Shown piece after piece: positions 45,010-57,300 of a stretch of 64,000 nucleotides of DNA. The position numbers and the translations under genes were made by a program. How positions within the stretch are numbered: position 1 is the stretch's first letter; every line of letters starts with the position of its first letter. This stretch comes from Strigamia acuminata (taxonomy: Eukaryota > Arthropoda > Chilopoda > Geophilomorpha > Linotaeniidae): contig OX442315.1 in the NCBI GenBank assembly GCA_949358305.1, positions 15,404,427-15,468,426 on the forward strand, read 5' to 3'. The notes below the pieces were generated by a model that saw only the letters and a list, made by a program, of their open reading frames with translations, had not been told where the DNA came from and ran no database searches.

Positions 45010-47417
45010 ATGACGACGCAAGTTCACACCAAGAAGAGAATCTGTTATTACTACGACAGTAAGTTTGAAAACGATGTTTCGTCACTTTTTACGAGTTTTT
45101 TTTTACAGTTGGAGTCGGTAAACTTGCAAATAGTTGTGGTTGATCTACCAGGCTTCCGTATTTTTTTGAAATCTTAATGAAATTAGCTCAAAATTTTTTC
45201 TCGTATATTTTTTTCCCTCTTTTCCGGAGCATTGTTATCCTCCCATCATAATTCCATCAATAAAAAATTGAAATGTAACGATATTGTCATTAAAAGACGC
45301 GCGATGCAAAGTACCGGGGCTTCCGTAGATTGTTAAAAGAGAAAACAAACATTTGAAAAACAACTAGAAAAATGCGCATTTATTTGAAATTTGCACGTTT
45401 AAATCAAAATTAATAACGATCTATGTTTACAAACTACTTTTTAAGACTTTGTAAATAGTTTTTGACATGATTTTGATGTTTTGTATCTGTTTAGGTGATA
45501 TTGGCAATTACTACTATGGGCAAGGACATCCAATGAAACCCCACAGAATACGAATGACGCATAATTTACTGTTAAATTATGGTCTTTACAGAAAAATGGA
45601 AATATATGTAAGTAAAATGCTTAAAAAAAAATTTTAAGAATGTAAATAAATTAAAAAATGACGTATTTGACTTGTTTAGCGACCACACAAAGCAACGCAG
45701 GAAGAAATGACTAAATTTCACAGTGACGATTATATTCGTTTCCTACGCAGCATTCGCCCTGATAACATGTCGGAGTACAATAAACAGATGCAACGATGTA
45801 ATGTTTGAATATGATTTTTTAAAATTCTCAAAAATCTAATTAGTTTTTTCTTAAAAACAGTTAACGTTGGTGAAGATTGTCCAGTGTTTGATGGATTGTA
45901 CGAATTCTGTCAACTTTCTACAGGAGGTTCTGTTGGTAAATGATTTAATAATTTAGTAAAAAAAACAAAAACAATTTTTTGATTTGAATTTTCCCTTTTT
46001 TCTAGCTGGTGCGGTTAAACTGAACAAACAAGCAGCGGACATCGCTGTAAATTGGGCTGGTGGTTTGCATCACGCGAAAAAATCGGAGGCTTCTGGGTTT
46101 TGTTACGTAAATGACATCGTATTAGCGATCTTGGAGCTCTTAAAATACCATCAACGAGTTCTGTACGTCGATATCGACATCCACCATGGCGATGGTGTCG
46201 AAGAAGCTTTTTACACCACAGACCGCGTTATGACTTGTTCTTTTCATAAGTACGGTGAATATTTTCCAGGAACTGGAGATCTGAGAGTAAAAATATTTAA
46301 AAAGAAAATCAAAAATTGGATTTTTTAAAGGAATAAATTTGTTTTTTTAGGACATTGGAGCTGGAAAAGGAAAATATTACGCTGTTAACTTTCCTCTGCG
46401 AGACGGTATCGACGACGAATCGTTCGAACAGATATTTGCACCGGTCGTGTCTAAGGTTATGGAGTCTTACCAACCAAGTGCAGTCGTTCTACAGTGTGGG
46501 GCCGATTCCTTATCCGGAGATAGGCTAGGGTGCTTTAATATCACGTTAAAGGGACACGCTAAATGCCTCGAATTCGTCAAAAAGTACAATTTGCCGCTGC
46601 TTGTACTGGGAGGCGGCGGTTACACCATTCGTAACGTCGCACGATGCTGGACATACGAGACTGCGGTTGCACTCGGTGTCGACATAGCTAATGGTAAAAT
46701 TCAATTTCTCGACGATTATTTTCTCCGAAATGTTGTATTCATTTTAATTTATTTGTAGAATTACCGTACAATGATTACTTTGAATACTTCGGACCCGATT
46801 TCAAACTTCACATCAGTCCATCCAACATGGCGAACCAAAATACACCGGAATATTTGGAAAAGATTAAAACGCGATTATTAGAAAATCTGCGCATGTTGCC
46901 GCACGCGCCCGGCGTGCAAATGCAACGTAAGGATTTTTGTTGTTGTAAATTTAATATTTTTTTAAATATTTTTTTTAATTTTTAGCTATTCCGGACGATG
47001 CGATCGATAACGAAAGCGAGGACGAAGATAAACATAATCCGGATGAGAGAGTTTCGATACGGGCGAGCGATAAGAGAATAGCGTGCGACGAAGAGTTCTC
47101 CGACAGCGAAGACGAAGGGGACGGACGGCGGAACGTACAGTCGCATCGCGGGCAGCGTAAGAGACCCCGAACCGAAGACGAGAAAAAGGAGGAGAGTAAA
47201 ATCAGCGGCAACTTGAGAGATGGCAGCGCGAAAGAATCGGGCGACAAAGCCGACATCGCAGCCGCGGAGAAAGACGAGAAGAAAATGGAGCAAAGCGAAG
47301 ATGATGATGGAAGAGGGTAAATTGTTGTTATTTATTGTTTATTATACGATTTATTTTAATTTTTTTGTTTTTAGGGATGAAATGAAAGACTTGGAAGAGA
47401 AAAGCAAGAAAGAGTAA
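45010..47417 (+). CDS. HDAC1: class I histone deacetylase HDAC1/Rpd3
   Basis: This zinc-dependent lysine deacetylase is the core of Sin3, NuRD and CoREST complexes. Exon 1 (45010-45059) gives [17 protein letters not shown], and after a 435-bp intron the protein continues [20 protein letters not shown]. Catalytic residues are seen in GGLHHAKK (His pair), [14 protein letters not shown] (zinc Asp and His), [15 protein letters not shown] (zinc Asp) and [14 protein letters not shown] (Tyr). The Lys of GHPMKPHR and Arg of SGDRLG and YTIRN correspond to the inositol-phosphate contacts of human HDAC1. The C-terminal tail (from about 46985) is acidic and basic with casein-kinase-like [12 protein letters not shown]. 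The stop TAA is at 47415-47417. Confidence 0.96.
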
Positions 47418-47786
47418 TAAATAGTTGTAAAATTAGTCCATTTAATTCGTCATTTAGTCAGAATTTGAAACATGTTTTGAGCGTCATTCCTAATGTCATC
47501 TCGTTTTATTATTATTTTAAAAATCGTTGTCACTGTACAGAGCCGTCATTTGACACGCTGAATGATATTTATTCATTTAAACTCGGTTTTTTCCCATGGA
47601 ATATGTCAAGTTGTAACATCAAATCTAATCCATTTTACCACATTTTGTACTTCGCCCAACTGTTGACTTGAATAAACAGTTTTTAAAAATCAAATTAAAA
47701 GCCTAGTTATTGTACAATGAGATTCATTTTTACATTAAAATGATAAAAAATACAACTAATAGTTCGTTTCGTTTTCTAGATCACAG
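47418..47786. other. convergent 3' flank of HDAC1 and the neurexin-like gene
   Basis: An AATAAA-like signal lies immediately after the HDAC1 stop and another near 47670. No gene is seen in this roughly 370-bp spacer. Confidence 0.5.
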
Positions 47787-50700
47787 TTAATCGAGAGATA
47801 CGAGAGATGACCGCTGGTTAATGTAGTTTGCGAACGGATGTTGCGCGGCATTTGGACCTATTAAGTAATTTAACGGACTGCCAAAAGATCTGTACTGGCC
47901 ATCCAGAACCAATGGGGATTGCGGTTGCGATCTTGTGGCGATTTCTGCAATTGGAACAAAAAAAAAATTATTTATTTATTTATTTATTTTTTAACTTTTT
48001 TGATTTTTACCGTACGAGGGCGGCGAATTCGGGATTTCTTGAATTTCTTCTACGATCGGTTCTGGTTCTTGTATCTAAAAAACAATTAATTTCAAATTGC
48101 GCGAACTTGTATAAATTATATAAACTTAAAAATTACTTCATTTAAAATTTTATTTAAAAAATAAATATATAGAGATTTACTACAAAGACATAATGTATAA
48201 ATATAAAACATTCTCACAGACGGATTAAATTAAATTAAATTAATTTAAATTAAACTAAAGTCGATCGGTTATTATTATGCAAAATAAAAAAACAGGTTCA
48301 TCACGTTGCGTTACTCAGGGGAGATCGCTATTGAAGAAGAGAAAAAAGGGGAAAATTGTTACATTCGAACGAATAAAACAAGAATTTTTGCGAAATAACT
48401 AATCAAAAAGCCACAACCAAACCGAACAAATAAAGTTACCGAATCTCCTAAATCGACGTTTGAATCCACATCCCGATCTCGATCCCATTCCAACTCCTGG
48501 CACGAATCTCTCTTTATGAGTACTGGACTCGAGTCTGCAACTATTAAAAGAAATAAATCTCACGAATATTGCGTAGAACGGTAATAAGAAAAACGTTTAC
48601 AAGCATTGGACGAAACATGTAAAGGAACAACTTCCGGCTCTTGAAACGGGTAACTCGCACGGTTATTGTTGAATCTTCTTTGGATTCTCACAACTGTAAA
48701 TTTAATTAACATTTCAAGTGATTCAAATTTGACGTGTTTTTGTGCTTTTAATAACTTTTCGCGGCATTTCCGTCGATTTGCGCCTTCTTTTTCTTGTTGG
48801 TTTGAATCAATTCCTCTTCCTCGTAACGAATTTGCTTGTCCTTCCAGTCAAGACGCCACATGTATACACCAATGGCGACGATTAATATGAGTAGAAAAGT
48901 GCCCATACCCAATGCAACGCCTGAATTTAAATTTGTTCCGTGTTTGGTTAATTTTTTTTGTGGAAATTAAAGGGAAATTGCTCACGTCGTGTGTTTAGTT
49001 CGACGAATTCAAAATCGTATCGCGATGGCGCTGTCGGTGGAGGAAATTCGACTTTTTCTAAACTTGGAGGTTTCCATTCGGGGCCCAAGTACTGGAAGAA
49101 TGGAATAGGAATCATTAAGATGTTTATTTTGTTTATGTTGTTGAAAAAACCATGGTTAAATTGAGAGGTGCTTGAGTTGTTGGTAACATGGAATTCACTT
49201 TTGTTGCGCAGAATTTGGCTTGGGATAGATTTCCTTCTATTTCAAGTCTTTCTCTGCCCGCGTTATAACCAAATGCAGTTTCTAACGGAGAGATGTTGAA
49301 GTCGTCAATTTTCACCATAACATCTAGAAAAAGAAAAATTAAATTTTTATTTTTACAGTTTTTATGCCTTAAAATTCCAGTTTTTCCCTTAAAATTCCAT
49401 TTTTTCCGTTAAAATTCCATTTTTTTACTTAAAATTTCATTTTTTTACTTAAAATTTCATTTTTTCACTTAAAATTCCATTTTTTTCCCCTGAAAATTCC
49501 ATTTTTTTCTCTTAAAATTTTATTTTTCCCCTTAAAATTTCTTTTTTTCCGTTAAAATTCCACTTTTTGCCTTTTCATTTTCTTGCCTCAAAAAACTCAA
49601 AATTCAATTTTTTGCATCAAAAAACCAAAAATTTAATTTACTCTCCCCACTGCTCGCAGTTCCATAAATCTGAAACACCAGGTAACGCCCTACACTAAAA
49701 CGTTTACTATTTTGCAACTTCATACTCGATAAGCATCCCGTGTAATTGATATAATTGGCGAATCGAGGATCAACGAAATCGATGCCGCCCAACATGACCA
49801 CATCGCGATCTCCACCGCCATAGCGAGTCGGATCGGATTCAGGCACTATGTGATGAAACACCTTAATATCTGGACTGTATTCCATTCCATCGACCTAAAC
49901 ATAAATAAAATAGACAAAAATGTATTCAAAACTCGCACAATCCGTATAAATATTCCGTTTGTTACGTAAATATTGATGTGATCGTCATGGCGCACGTAAT
50001 AAATCCAATGACGTTGTCCGTCACCGTACGTTCCTCCTTTATTGTCGGCAATTAATTTGATTACTGAATAATAAACAAACAAAAAAAATTACAAAATAAA
50101 AAAAAAAATCCGTTCGAATATTTCTGAATAAATAAAATCACTTTTGCCAGTTCCGTCATCTTCTTCGAACTTGAGGCTGCCATTTTGTAACAGCATGACG
50201 TAAATATAATTTCGCTCACTAAAGGAAACAAAACGATTTATTTTATTGATGGGCCAACAAGAACAATTAAATTGAAATTACTTACTCAACTTTTGAGTTA
50301 ACGAACAACAAAATTGAGGAATTCGAAGGAGTTTCGCTCGTTACAAACGCCAGTTTCAATTCAACAGTCAGATAAATCGAGGATGGGAAAAACCGATATT
50401 TGATCAATTCTTTACCCTGAAACGTTCCAGACCGCTCTGTTAAAAAATGATAAAAATAAAACTTAAACAAATTTAAAAATATGTTGTGCTTTTTATTTTA
50501 CAACCTTCGTCGCACGAATTGCCAATGTAGGAAGTGTAAGTGCAATTACAAGTTCGCTGATTAATTCGCCAATCTTCTTTACAATAGCCATCATTCAGAC
50601 ATGGTTTTAAATCGCACTTCATTGCACATCCTTCGCGGAAAGCTGGATAAAAAAAAATAAACAATATAATATGAAAAATGCACTTTTTGAGAAATTAAGG

Positions 50701-53700
50701 CACTTTTTCGTCAAATTAATACTTTTTACAACAAATAAATGCACTTTTCGACAAATAAATGCACTTTTCGACAAATAAATGCACTTTTCGACAAATAAAT
50801 GCACTTTTCGACAAATAAATGCATTATTAGACGCATAAATTCATCTTTTGGGAAAAAATGCAAAAATATCGTTTTAGAGTAATATATTTTTTAGATATAA
50901 ACCTTTATTTCCGGGATTAGATGCGACGACTTTGGCCAAATCAACCGAATTATTCCCAATCCGAAGTCCCGTTATACAGCCGACAAAGCCAGCCATTTGA
51001 GTTTCCATATTTTCTTGGAATATTCCACCGATAAAATACTGCAAATACGGTTTAGCTTCCACCGGAGGTCGAGGTGGTTTCACGAGTTCTGAAACACACA
51101 CGTAAATATAAAAAACAAATCGTTTTTAAACATAAAACAATTAATCACAATTTTTTACCTAAATCTTCCCCTTCACGCCAGGGATTTTGCCGGTACACGT
51201 TAATTAGATAAAGTGGTTTGTCTATTCTAGTTTTATGCTCATTAGCGTGCACTTCTGTGTATTCCTTTTCACGATCAATAAAAATTTGCACAGGTTGGCC
51301 ACGAGTCAATTCTAAAATCCAATTTTAAAAAATACCATCAAAATAAATAATAAAAAAATTAATATTTTTCTTCTTCAAACCTGGAAATTTGACGACGCAA
51401 ATCATCAACTCTCGTTGCGAGTTAAAAGTGAATGCTAATTCGTCTCCATTTTGAATGTGAAGCTGAACGAAATTGTTAAAATTATCGTGCGCGTAAAATA
51501 TTAAACCACTCTCCGCATAAGTGCGAATGCTCAACAAAATATCGTCAGTTAGGAAAGGCGGTTTCTGCGGGTCTTTCCCGACAAAAAGTCGAACCGAATT
51601 GGCCGTTCCGGTCACAAAAGTGATACCATTTGTATTCAAATCTATAAAAAAACAAAACATTTTAAACTAAATCCTATTAATCATCTCATCTAACTCAACT
51701 ATTCTCGCAAAGTCTCCCGAAATGCGCCAACGGATTCCGACACTCGCAGGTGTACGAACCCCAAAATTCGTGACAGGTGGCGTTGTTTTTGCACGGGTTG
51801 GGATGACAAGACGGTTTGCACCCACCGACCACTTGTCGCGTCCTAGACGTCAAGTAATAATTTATGTTGACAACTTCTTCGTTCATTACCAGACCCCGGA
51901 AACAACCGACGAATCCGGCGTTGACTGGCGACTGACTGTAGAATTTTCTGCAATAAAATTAGAAGAAATAATAAGTGAAAAAAATTATAAAAATTTTAAA
52001 AATTTATTTTGCTGTTGTACTTGGGTGCGCCACCAATGTACAGCGGGCCGTCGAACGGACTAAATTCCTCGTCTTTTTCCAAATCGATCATTTTATACTC
52101 CATGTTGATGGTGAATCGTACGTGGTGAGGGTCGTAATCGACCCACACTTGCTGCCATTCGCCGGTGTTCAACGGTTTGTGGGAGGAAATTTGGTTTTGA
52201 CGGCGTTTACCTTCGACTGAATACTCGAAAAAAAGTTCCGTTTCTAACAAAATTTAAGTTTTAAAATTAAAAAAAATTAAAATTACGCTCAAAACGAATA
52301 ATTTTTACCGTTAATTAGAAGAACTCGGAAGTAATCGTTGGGATTATGGGATTGTTGGTACAATAAAATGGCGTGTTTGCTCGAAGTTCGAAAACTGAAA
52401 GCCAAATCTCCGGTTCTCCAGCCGGGTACCTCCAAATACGAGTCCGAAGTCCGGAATGTTATTACATATTGCTGCGTATCTGCGAATAAAAATTTAAAAA
52501 AATTAAAAGAAGAACAAATTGAAGAAATAATAGAAATTTACCCATTTCAATGCATTTAAGCGGTCCCAATTCGATAGTGCCGAGTGCGTCGATCGACTGA
52601 AGTCTCGGTTTGACGAAATACATTCTCGAAATGCCGAGAAATTTCGGATCGTGCAATTGAATGGTGTCGTTATGCCATTGACCATCATCAACGTCACAAT
52701 TACACAATTTAGTCTTATTATAGCACGAATTCGTCACTAGAAAATAATTATTATTTGTATTAATAATCTTATATAATAATAATATTTGATTATTTTTTAG
52801 TCTAACTTCCACAAGGACAAGATCCAATTTTATCAACTCCCAAACTGTACAATCGGCCTTCGCCGTACGAAGATTGAAACCATGTTAAAGTGCGCATTCT
52901 GAAGTTCAACATTATTGAAAATTAAAAAAAAAATCACCCGAAATTCCGAAAATTAAGAGAAATATTTATTTTTCAACAAACTCACGCTAATGGCGCTTTG
53001 TGGCAATTATAACTCAGCAATTGAGTACAGTTTTTCGAGTGCGTGATGAGTGTTTGTAACATTTGCGGGGTAAATTCACGGTAAGTGATATTGAAATAAA
53101 AAGTTCTGATGTTAAGACCGCGAACTTCCTGTAATCAAAACAAAATAAATCAACAAATGAATAACAAATTTCTTTCTAAATTATCGCACTTCTATTGCAT
53201 CCATATTGTGATTCACTCGTGTCATTATGATGCCACTGGTCGTATTGATGTCGCAAGTAACCGGAGCGGGTGGATGAGGTCCATTGCCATCAATATCGAT
53301 CATGTAAACACCTTGTTCGCGGTACCCGACCAAGTACAGCTCTTCGCACGTTCGTTTGTAGAGCGCTTAGAAGAAATTTAAAATTTAAAATTCAATATTT
53401 AAAAATAAAATGTAACTTTCGTACAAAAATGACACGTTTTGCCCATGTAACCGGTCCCTCTGCAGTCGCAGACCACTTTTTCATCTTCGATGAGGCAATG
53501 TCCACCGTGTTCGCATTGATTGGGTCGTTTGCACGGATCCACCAAGCGACAATTATCTAGAGTCACTTCTCCATGGTAATCACCCGAATTGAGTATTGAA
53601 CGAACATCCACGTATTGTTTTTCCACATAAATTTGTCTCATACAGCCAATAAATCCTAAAAATAATAAAATAAATAAAATAAAATTTAAAGAGATAAAAG

Positions 53701-56357
53701 GAAAACTAAATTAAATACCTAAATTTGGGACAGAAATAAATCCAGCAATGTGGATTGTTCTTGCAAAACGTAAGCCAGAAATAAATTGTTTTGATTTTAC
53801 AACACCGTTGACTCGCAATTCAACCTCACTTAAAAATTAAAATATTTTTAATTGGATAAATAAAAAAGAAAATATTTAATTTAATTACTCCGAATGGTAT
53901 TTCAAGTGAAGACTGTGCCATTCGTCGTCATTTACATTAAAAATCCCACTAAATAGTTGGAAAGTTTTCGCTTCAGACGTCAAGTTGAGTATAAATTTGA
54001 TTTGCCCGCTTTCTAGCCTCAACTAAAAAACAAAACAAAAAATTACACATTTCTTTCTTTCTTTCTTTCTTTTCAGATTATAAATACAAATACCTGCCAA
54101 TAATCAACATCTTCAGGTTGCTTCACAATACTGGCCGTGGCCAAAATGGCATTTGTCTGCGTGGTTTTAAAATCAAACGAGATATCGATGCCGTCGATTC
54201 CATTTTGTCGAACTGCGATAGTTGATTTCTTGAAAGGAAACGTCACGGGCGAGTTTTCGATACTAACGTATCCAAACTCTGGTGGGAAAACCCTAAACGA
54301 ACGAAAAATATATTATATTAGGAAAATGTACAAAATAATATCTTCTAAATATACCCGTAATAATCTACATCCGGGTCCTCGTTCTTCAAACGTTCCAAAA
54401 CGGACACAATATCAAAATAAACTTCTTTTATGGATCCGATAAAATTATTTTTTAATTTTAAATCTTAAACAAAATTTTAAAAAATTATTTTTTTAAAAAT
54501 GATTTTGAAAATACGGCATTTATTATATAACGTATACCTTGTTTTTTAACTAAGTCTGGTACGCCGCCGATGTAAAACAATGGATCCAAATGTAAATGGC
54601 GCGAAAGCCCCGTTACGTTAATCTCCTTCTTTTCGTTATCCAAATTCAAGAAAATTCTATCCCGTTGATGTACGACTGTAAATGTGTGCCAACTGTCAAA
54701 TTTAAAATTAATAAAATTAATAAATAAAATTCGATTTCAACATTCAACCTGTCTTGAGTAAGTTCGTTGCCCATTTCCGCCGTAAACGTAGCATCGCCGA
54801 ATGAAATATTAAAACTAATTTTGCCACCCTTTAAACCGGCACTGATGAAGTTCGTGGGCCTCTCGCCACCGCCGTAAAACAGAAGAGAATCATCGAACCA
54901 CGTCTTTTAAAAAACAATAAATTAAAAATATTAATTCTATTTTATTTCATGTTAATATTTACTCGGAATGTGACGCTGACGCTTATTACGTCCGAATGAA
55001 CTTTGTCGTCCCAGTCGTAGATTTTGTAGCTTATGTACGAGTTGCCGCGCATGGTCAAGATGGATATTCCTGAAAAATGTAAAATATATTCGAGGAAAAC
55101 GTATTAATTTTGGATGTTTACTGTCGTCGGAACACATGGTTCCTTCGTGTCCGGTTCGGAAGCAGTTGCAAACTGTGGTTTCATAGAGATTCACGCAGCG
55201 TCCTCCAAAAACACATTTGTTACGAGTGTGACATTTATTTATGCAGCCATGTTGCACCTAAATGTGAATATGTAAATTGTAAATGTGTAAATTGTGTTGG
55301 TCAATGAAATTAACTTTAATAAGAACGAACCTGCGACACTTGACTCGATAGCAAACGGGAAAAAATCCTAGAGTCGACGTGAAGTTGAATATTTCGGATG
55401 CAGCCGACGAAACGTCTGTAGCTGTACTGACGATTCCACTCTACCTTGTTTGATTCCATGCCTACATAATAAATAGGAAAATTTAACAAAACGAACCAAA
55501 AATGGTCATATTGAAGCAAAAAATGGTCAAATTTAAGGCAAAATTGTCAAGTTGAAGCACAAAATGATCAAATTTAAGCACAAAATGATCAAATTTAAGC
55601 ACAAAATGATCAAATTTAAGCAAAAATCGATCAAGTTTAAGCAAAAAATAAATATTTAGATTTAAAAAAGCAATTGATTAGTTGACGTGTAAAGCCATTC
55701 ACCTCCAAAATAAACAACTGAAGTTTTGCTATCATAATCACGCAGATTTCGAAGCGACTCCAATTTAATCTCTTTTAACGTGTCATCAAGCTTGATACTC
55801 ATAACACCAGCCAAGGGATGAATCAGTAATTGCACATCGTGCCATCGATCCTTATTGAGAGCTACAAACATAATTACTCATTAATTTAAAAAATAAAAAA
55901 TAAAAAAATAAAAAACAACAACAAAAAAATAAAAAACAACAACAAAAAACCAACCACGTCCAATTGTCATCGTTTCATGTTCCGCGCCAAACGAACTCGT
56001 ATGGATTAATTTAAGTTTTGCATTTTCCAAACTTAATTCGTACACCTCGTAATTAGATGACGAATTTAATGTGCCATTATACGATGAATCAAATGCGCTA
56101 TGATATAACAGCAAAGTGTGCGGCAGAAGCGTCCTACAAAATAAATAAATAAATAATTTTCTTTTTTTGTAAAAAATAAAAACTTGCCTGAATTTAAAAC
56201 TGATTTGCCTGGGTCTGGATAGATGCCAGTCAGGATTGAGTTTAATAAAAGAGTTTGGTTGGTCAAATGTGAAAGATTGAGGCAACGTCGTTAAATCTAT
56301 CCCATCGCAATCGCAACCGATGCCGAAAATGAGTAGCAAAGCACAGGTTACTAACAT
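47787..56357 (-). CDS. axotactin/Caspr-type neurexin-superfamily transmembrane receptor
   Basis: ATG 56355-56357 starts a signal peptide, MLVTCALLLIFGIGC. The ectodomain then reads LG1 (56300-55330), EGF1 (CHTRNKCVFGGRCVN, about 55230), LG2 and LG3 (55070-53580), EGF2 (CKRPNQCEHGGHCLI), a fibrinogen-C-like Caspr segment (CNCDVDDGQWHNDTI, about 52690), LG4 (52500-51870), EGF3 (CKNNATCHEFWGSYTC), LG5 (51650-50880), EGF4 (CLNDGYCKEDW) and LG6 (50470-49150). A single membrane span, GVALGMGTFLLILIVAIGVY, is at about 48920-48860, followed by a basic juxtamembrane segment and a tail ending QRSSLVSLD, stop TAA 47787-47789. The Fib-C-like block places it with Caspr/Nrx-IV/axotactin, but no discoidin (F5/8C) domain precedes LG1. 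Likely a neuronal or epithelial adhesion receptor. About 35 exons; the cytoplasmic exons are less certain. Confidence 0.85.
49365..49575. repeat. about 20-bp degenerate tandem repeat in neurexin-like intron
   Basis: Roughly nine copies of a unit close to CTTAAAATTCCATTTTTTCC fill the intron after the exon beginning at 49323. Confidence 0.65.
50741..50820. repeat. 20-bp perfect tandem repeat in neurexin-like intron
   Basis: Four perfect copies of GCACTTTTCGACAAATAAAT are flanked by decayed copies on both sides (about 50686-50840). They lie in the intron before the EGF4 exon. Confidence 0.85.
55501..55650. repeat. 21-bp tandem repeat in neurexin-like intron
   Basis: About seven copies of GCACAAAATGATCAAATTTA plus A lie in the intron between two LG1 exons; the outer copies are diverged. 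Confidence 0.75.
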
Positions 56358-57300
56358 ATCCTTCGTCTGCAATCGTGGAAAGGAAAATGCATTAAATTCG
56401 GACAAATCTCATTTCACTTTTTAGATTTGGGCCATTTTTATTCTGGTCAACTAATGGCCAATTGAGGTAACGTCGAAAGAAACACTTTCTGACCTAAATC
56501 AATTTATTTATCTATTCCTCGAGCTAAACGAATAACTATGCAATTGGAACAAACACATGAGAAGGTGCTGGACATTTCATGAGATCATTTTTCACATATA
56601 AAATTTTTTTTAAAAAAATAAAAAATAAAAAAATAAATTATTTTTGAGCTGCGAGTTCAATGTTCATTTATTATTTGACGTCATTCTCATAGAGGAGTTT
56701 ATCAGAATAAACAAAAATAAAAAAAAGGAAAGGTAAAGGTAAAGGTTGAGCAAGAAAAAGAGTAAATAAACCATTAAAACTCAACTTTTCACCCAATTAT
56801 AAATAAATTACTTTAAAGAATATATACAAAAGATAAAAATCAAACACCTTTGGACATTTAAATCCACAAAAATATTTTTTTTTTTAATTTTTTAATTTTT
56901 TAAAAAATTTGTCACCTCAAATTCGTCAAAAAATCTCTTTTTTAAAAAAACCCACTTAAATTTAAAACAGTAATCTAGATTCATCCGCCCACCAACCGAG
57001 CCAATCTTTTAATAAATAACCAAATTAATTACCACTCTTGTGTAAATAATTAACAACACAAGCACTTAATTACCTTTCAATTAAAACTTACACGATTTCA
57101 GTGCATTAGTGGGCGAGCAACTCGCTGAAAGATGCGCGCAATTGTCTCCTACTCGTTGGTGGTTCCGGTTAAGTGCTGCTAATGATGTCCCCAAATCAAA
57201 TAAATATATATATATATACTTATAAGCGTGTTTAAAGCACCAAGATACCGTGTTTTTTTTTCTCCTTCTATTTTTTTGAAGTCTCACCTATTGTAAATGA
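56358..57300 (-). promoter_or_regulatory. 5' leader and promoter region of the neurexin-like gene
   Basis: An acceptor (TTGCAG) lies just upstream of the ATG, so at least one untranslated exon is spliced to it. A G+C-rich block at about 57085-57190, isolated in AT-rich DNA, is a candidate leader exon. A perfect TGACGTCA is at 56676-56683. Confidence 0.4.

Noticed and set aside
45116-45335. Two similar short segments (TACCAGGCTTCCGTA and TACCGGGGCTTCCGTA) in HDAC1 intron 1, considered as a snRNA or spliced-leader fragment
   Set aside because: Only about 15 bases match and no conserved snRNA motif or stable fold was visible.
50741-50820. CRISPR-like regular repeats
   Set aside because: The units are directly adjacent without unique spacers, sit in a eukaryotic intron, and have no cas genes.
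56579-56600. TGAGATCATTTTT, like the 5' part of the bantam microRNA
   Set aside because: No complementary arm lies within 80 bp on either side, so no hairpin precursor forms; the 12-13-base match is probably chance.
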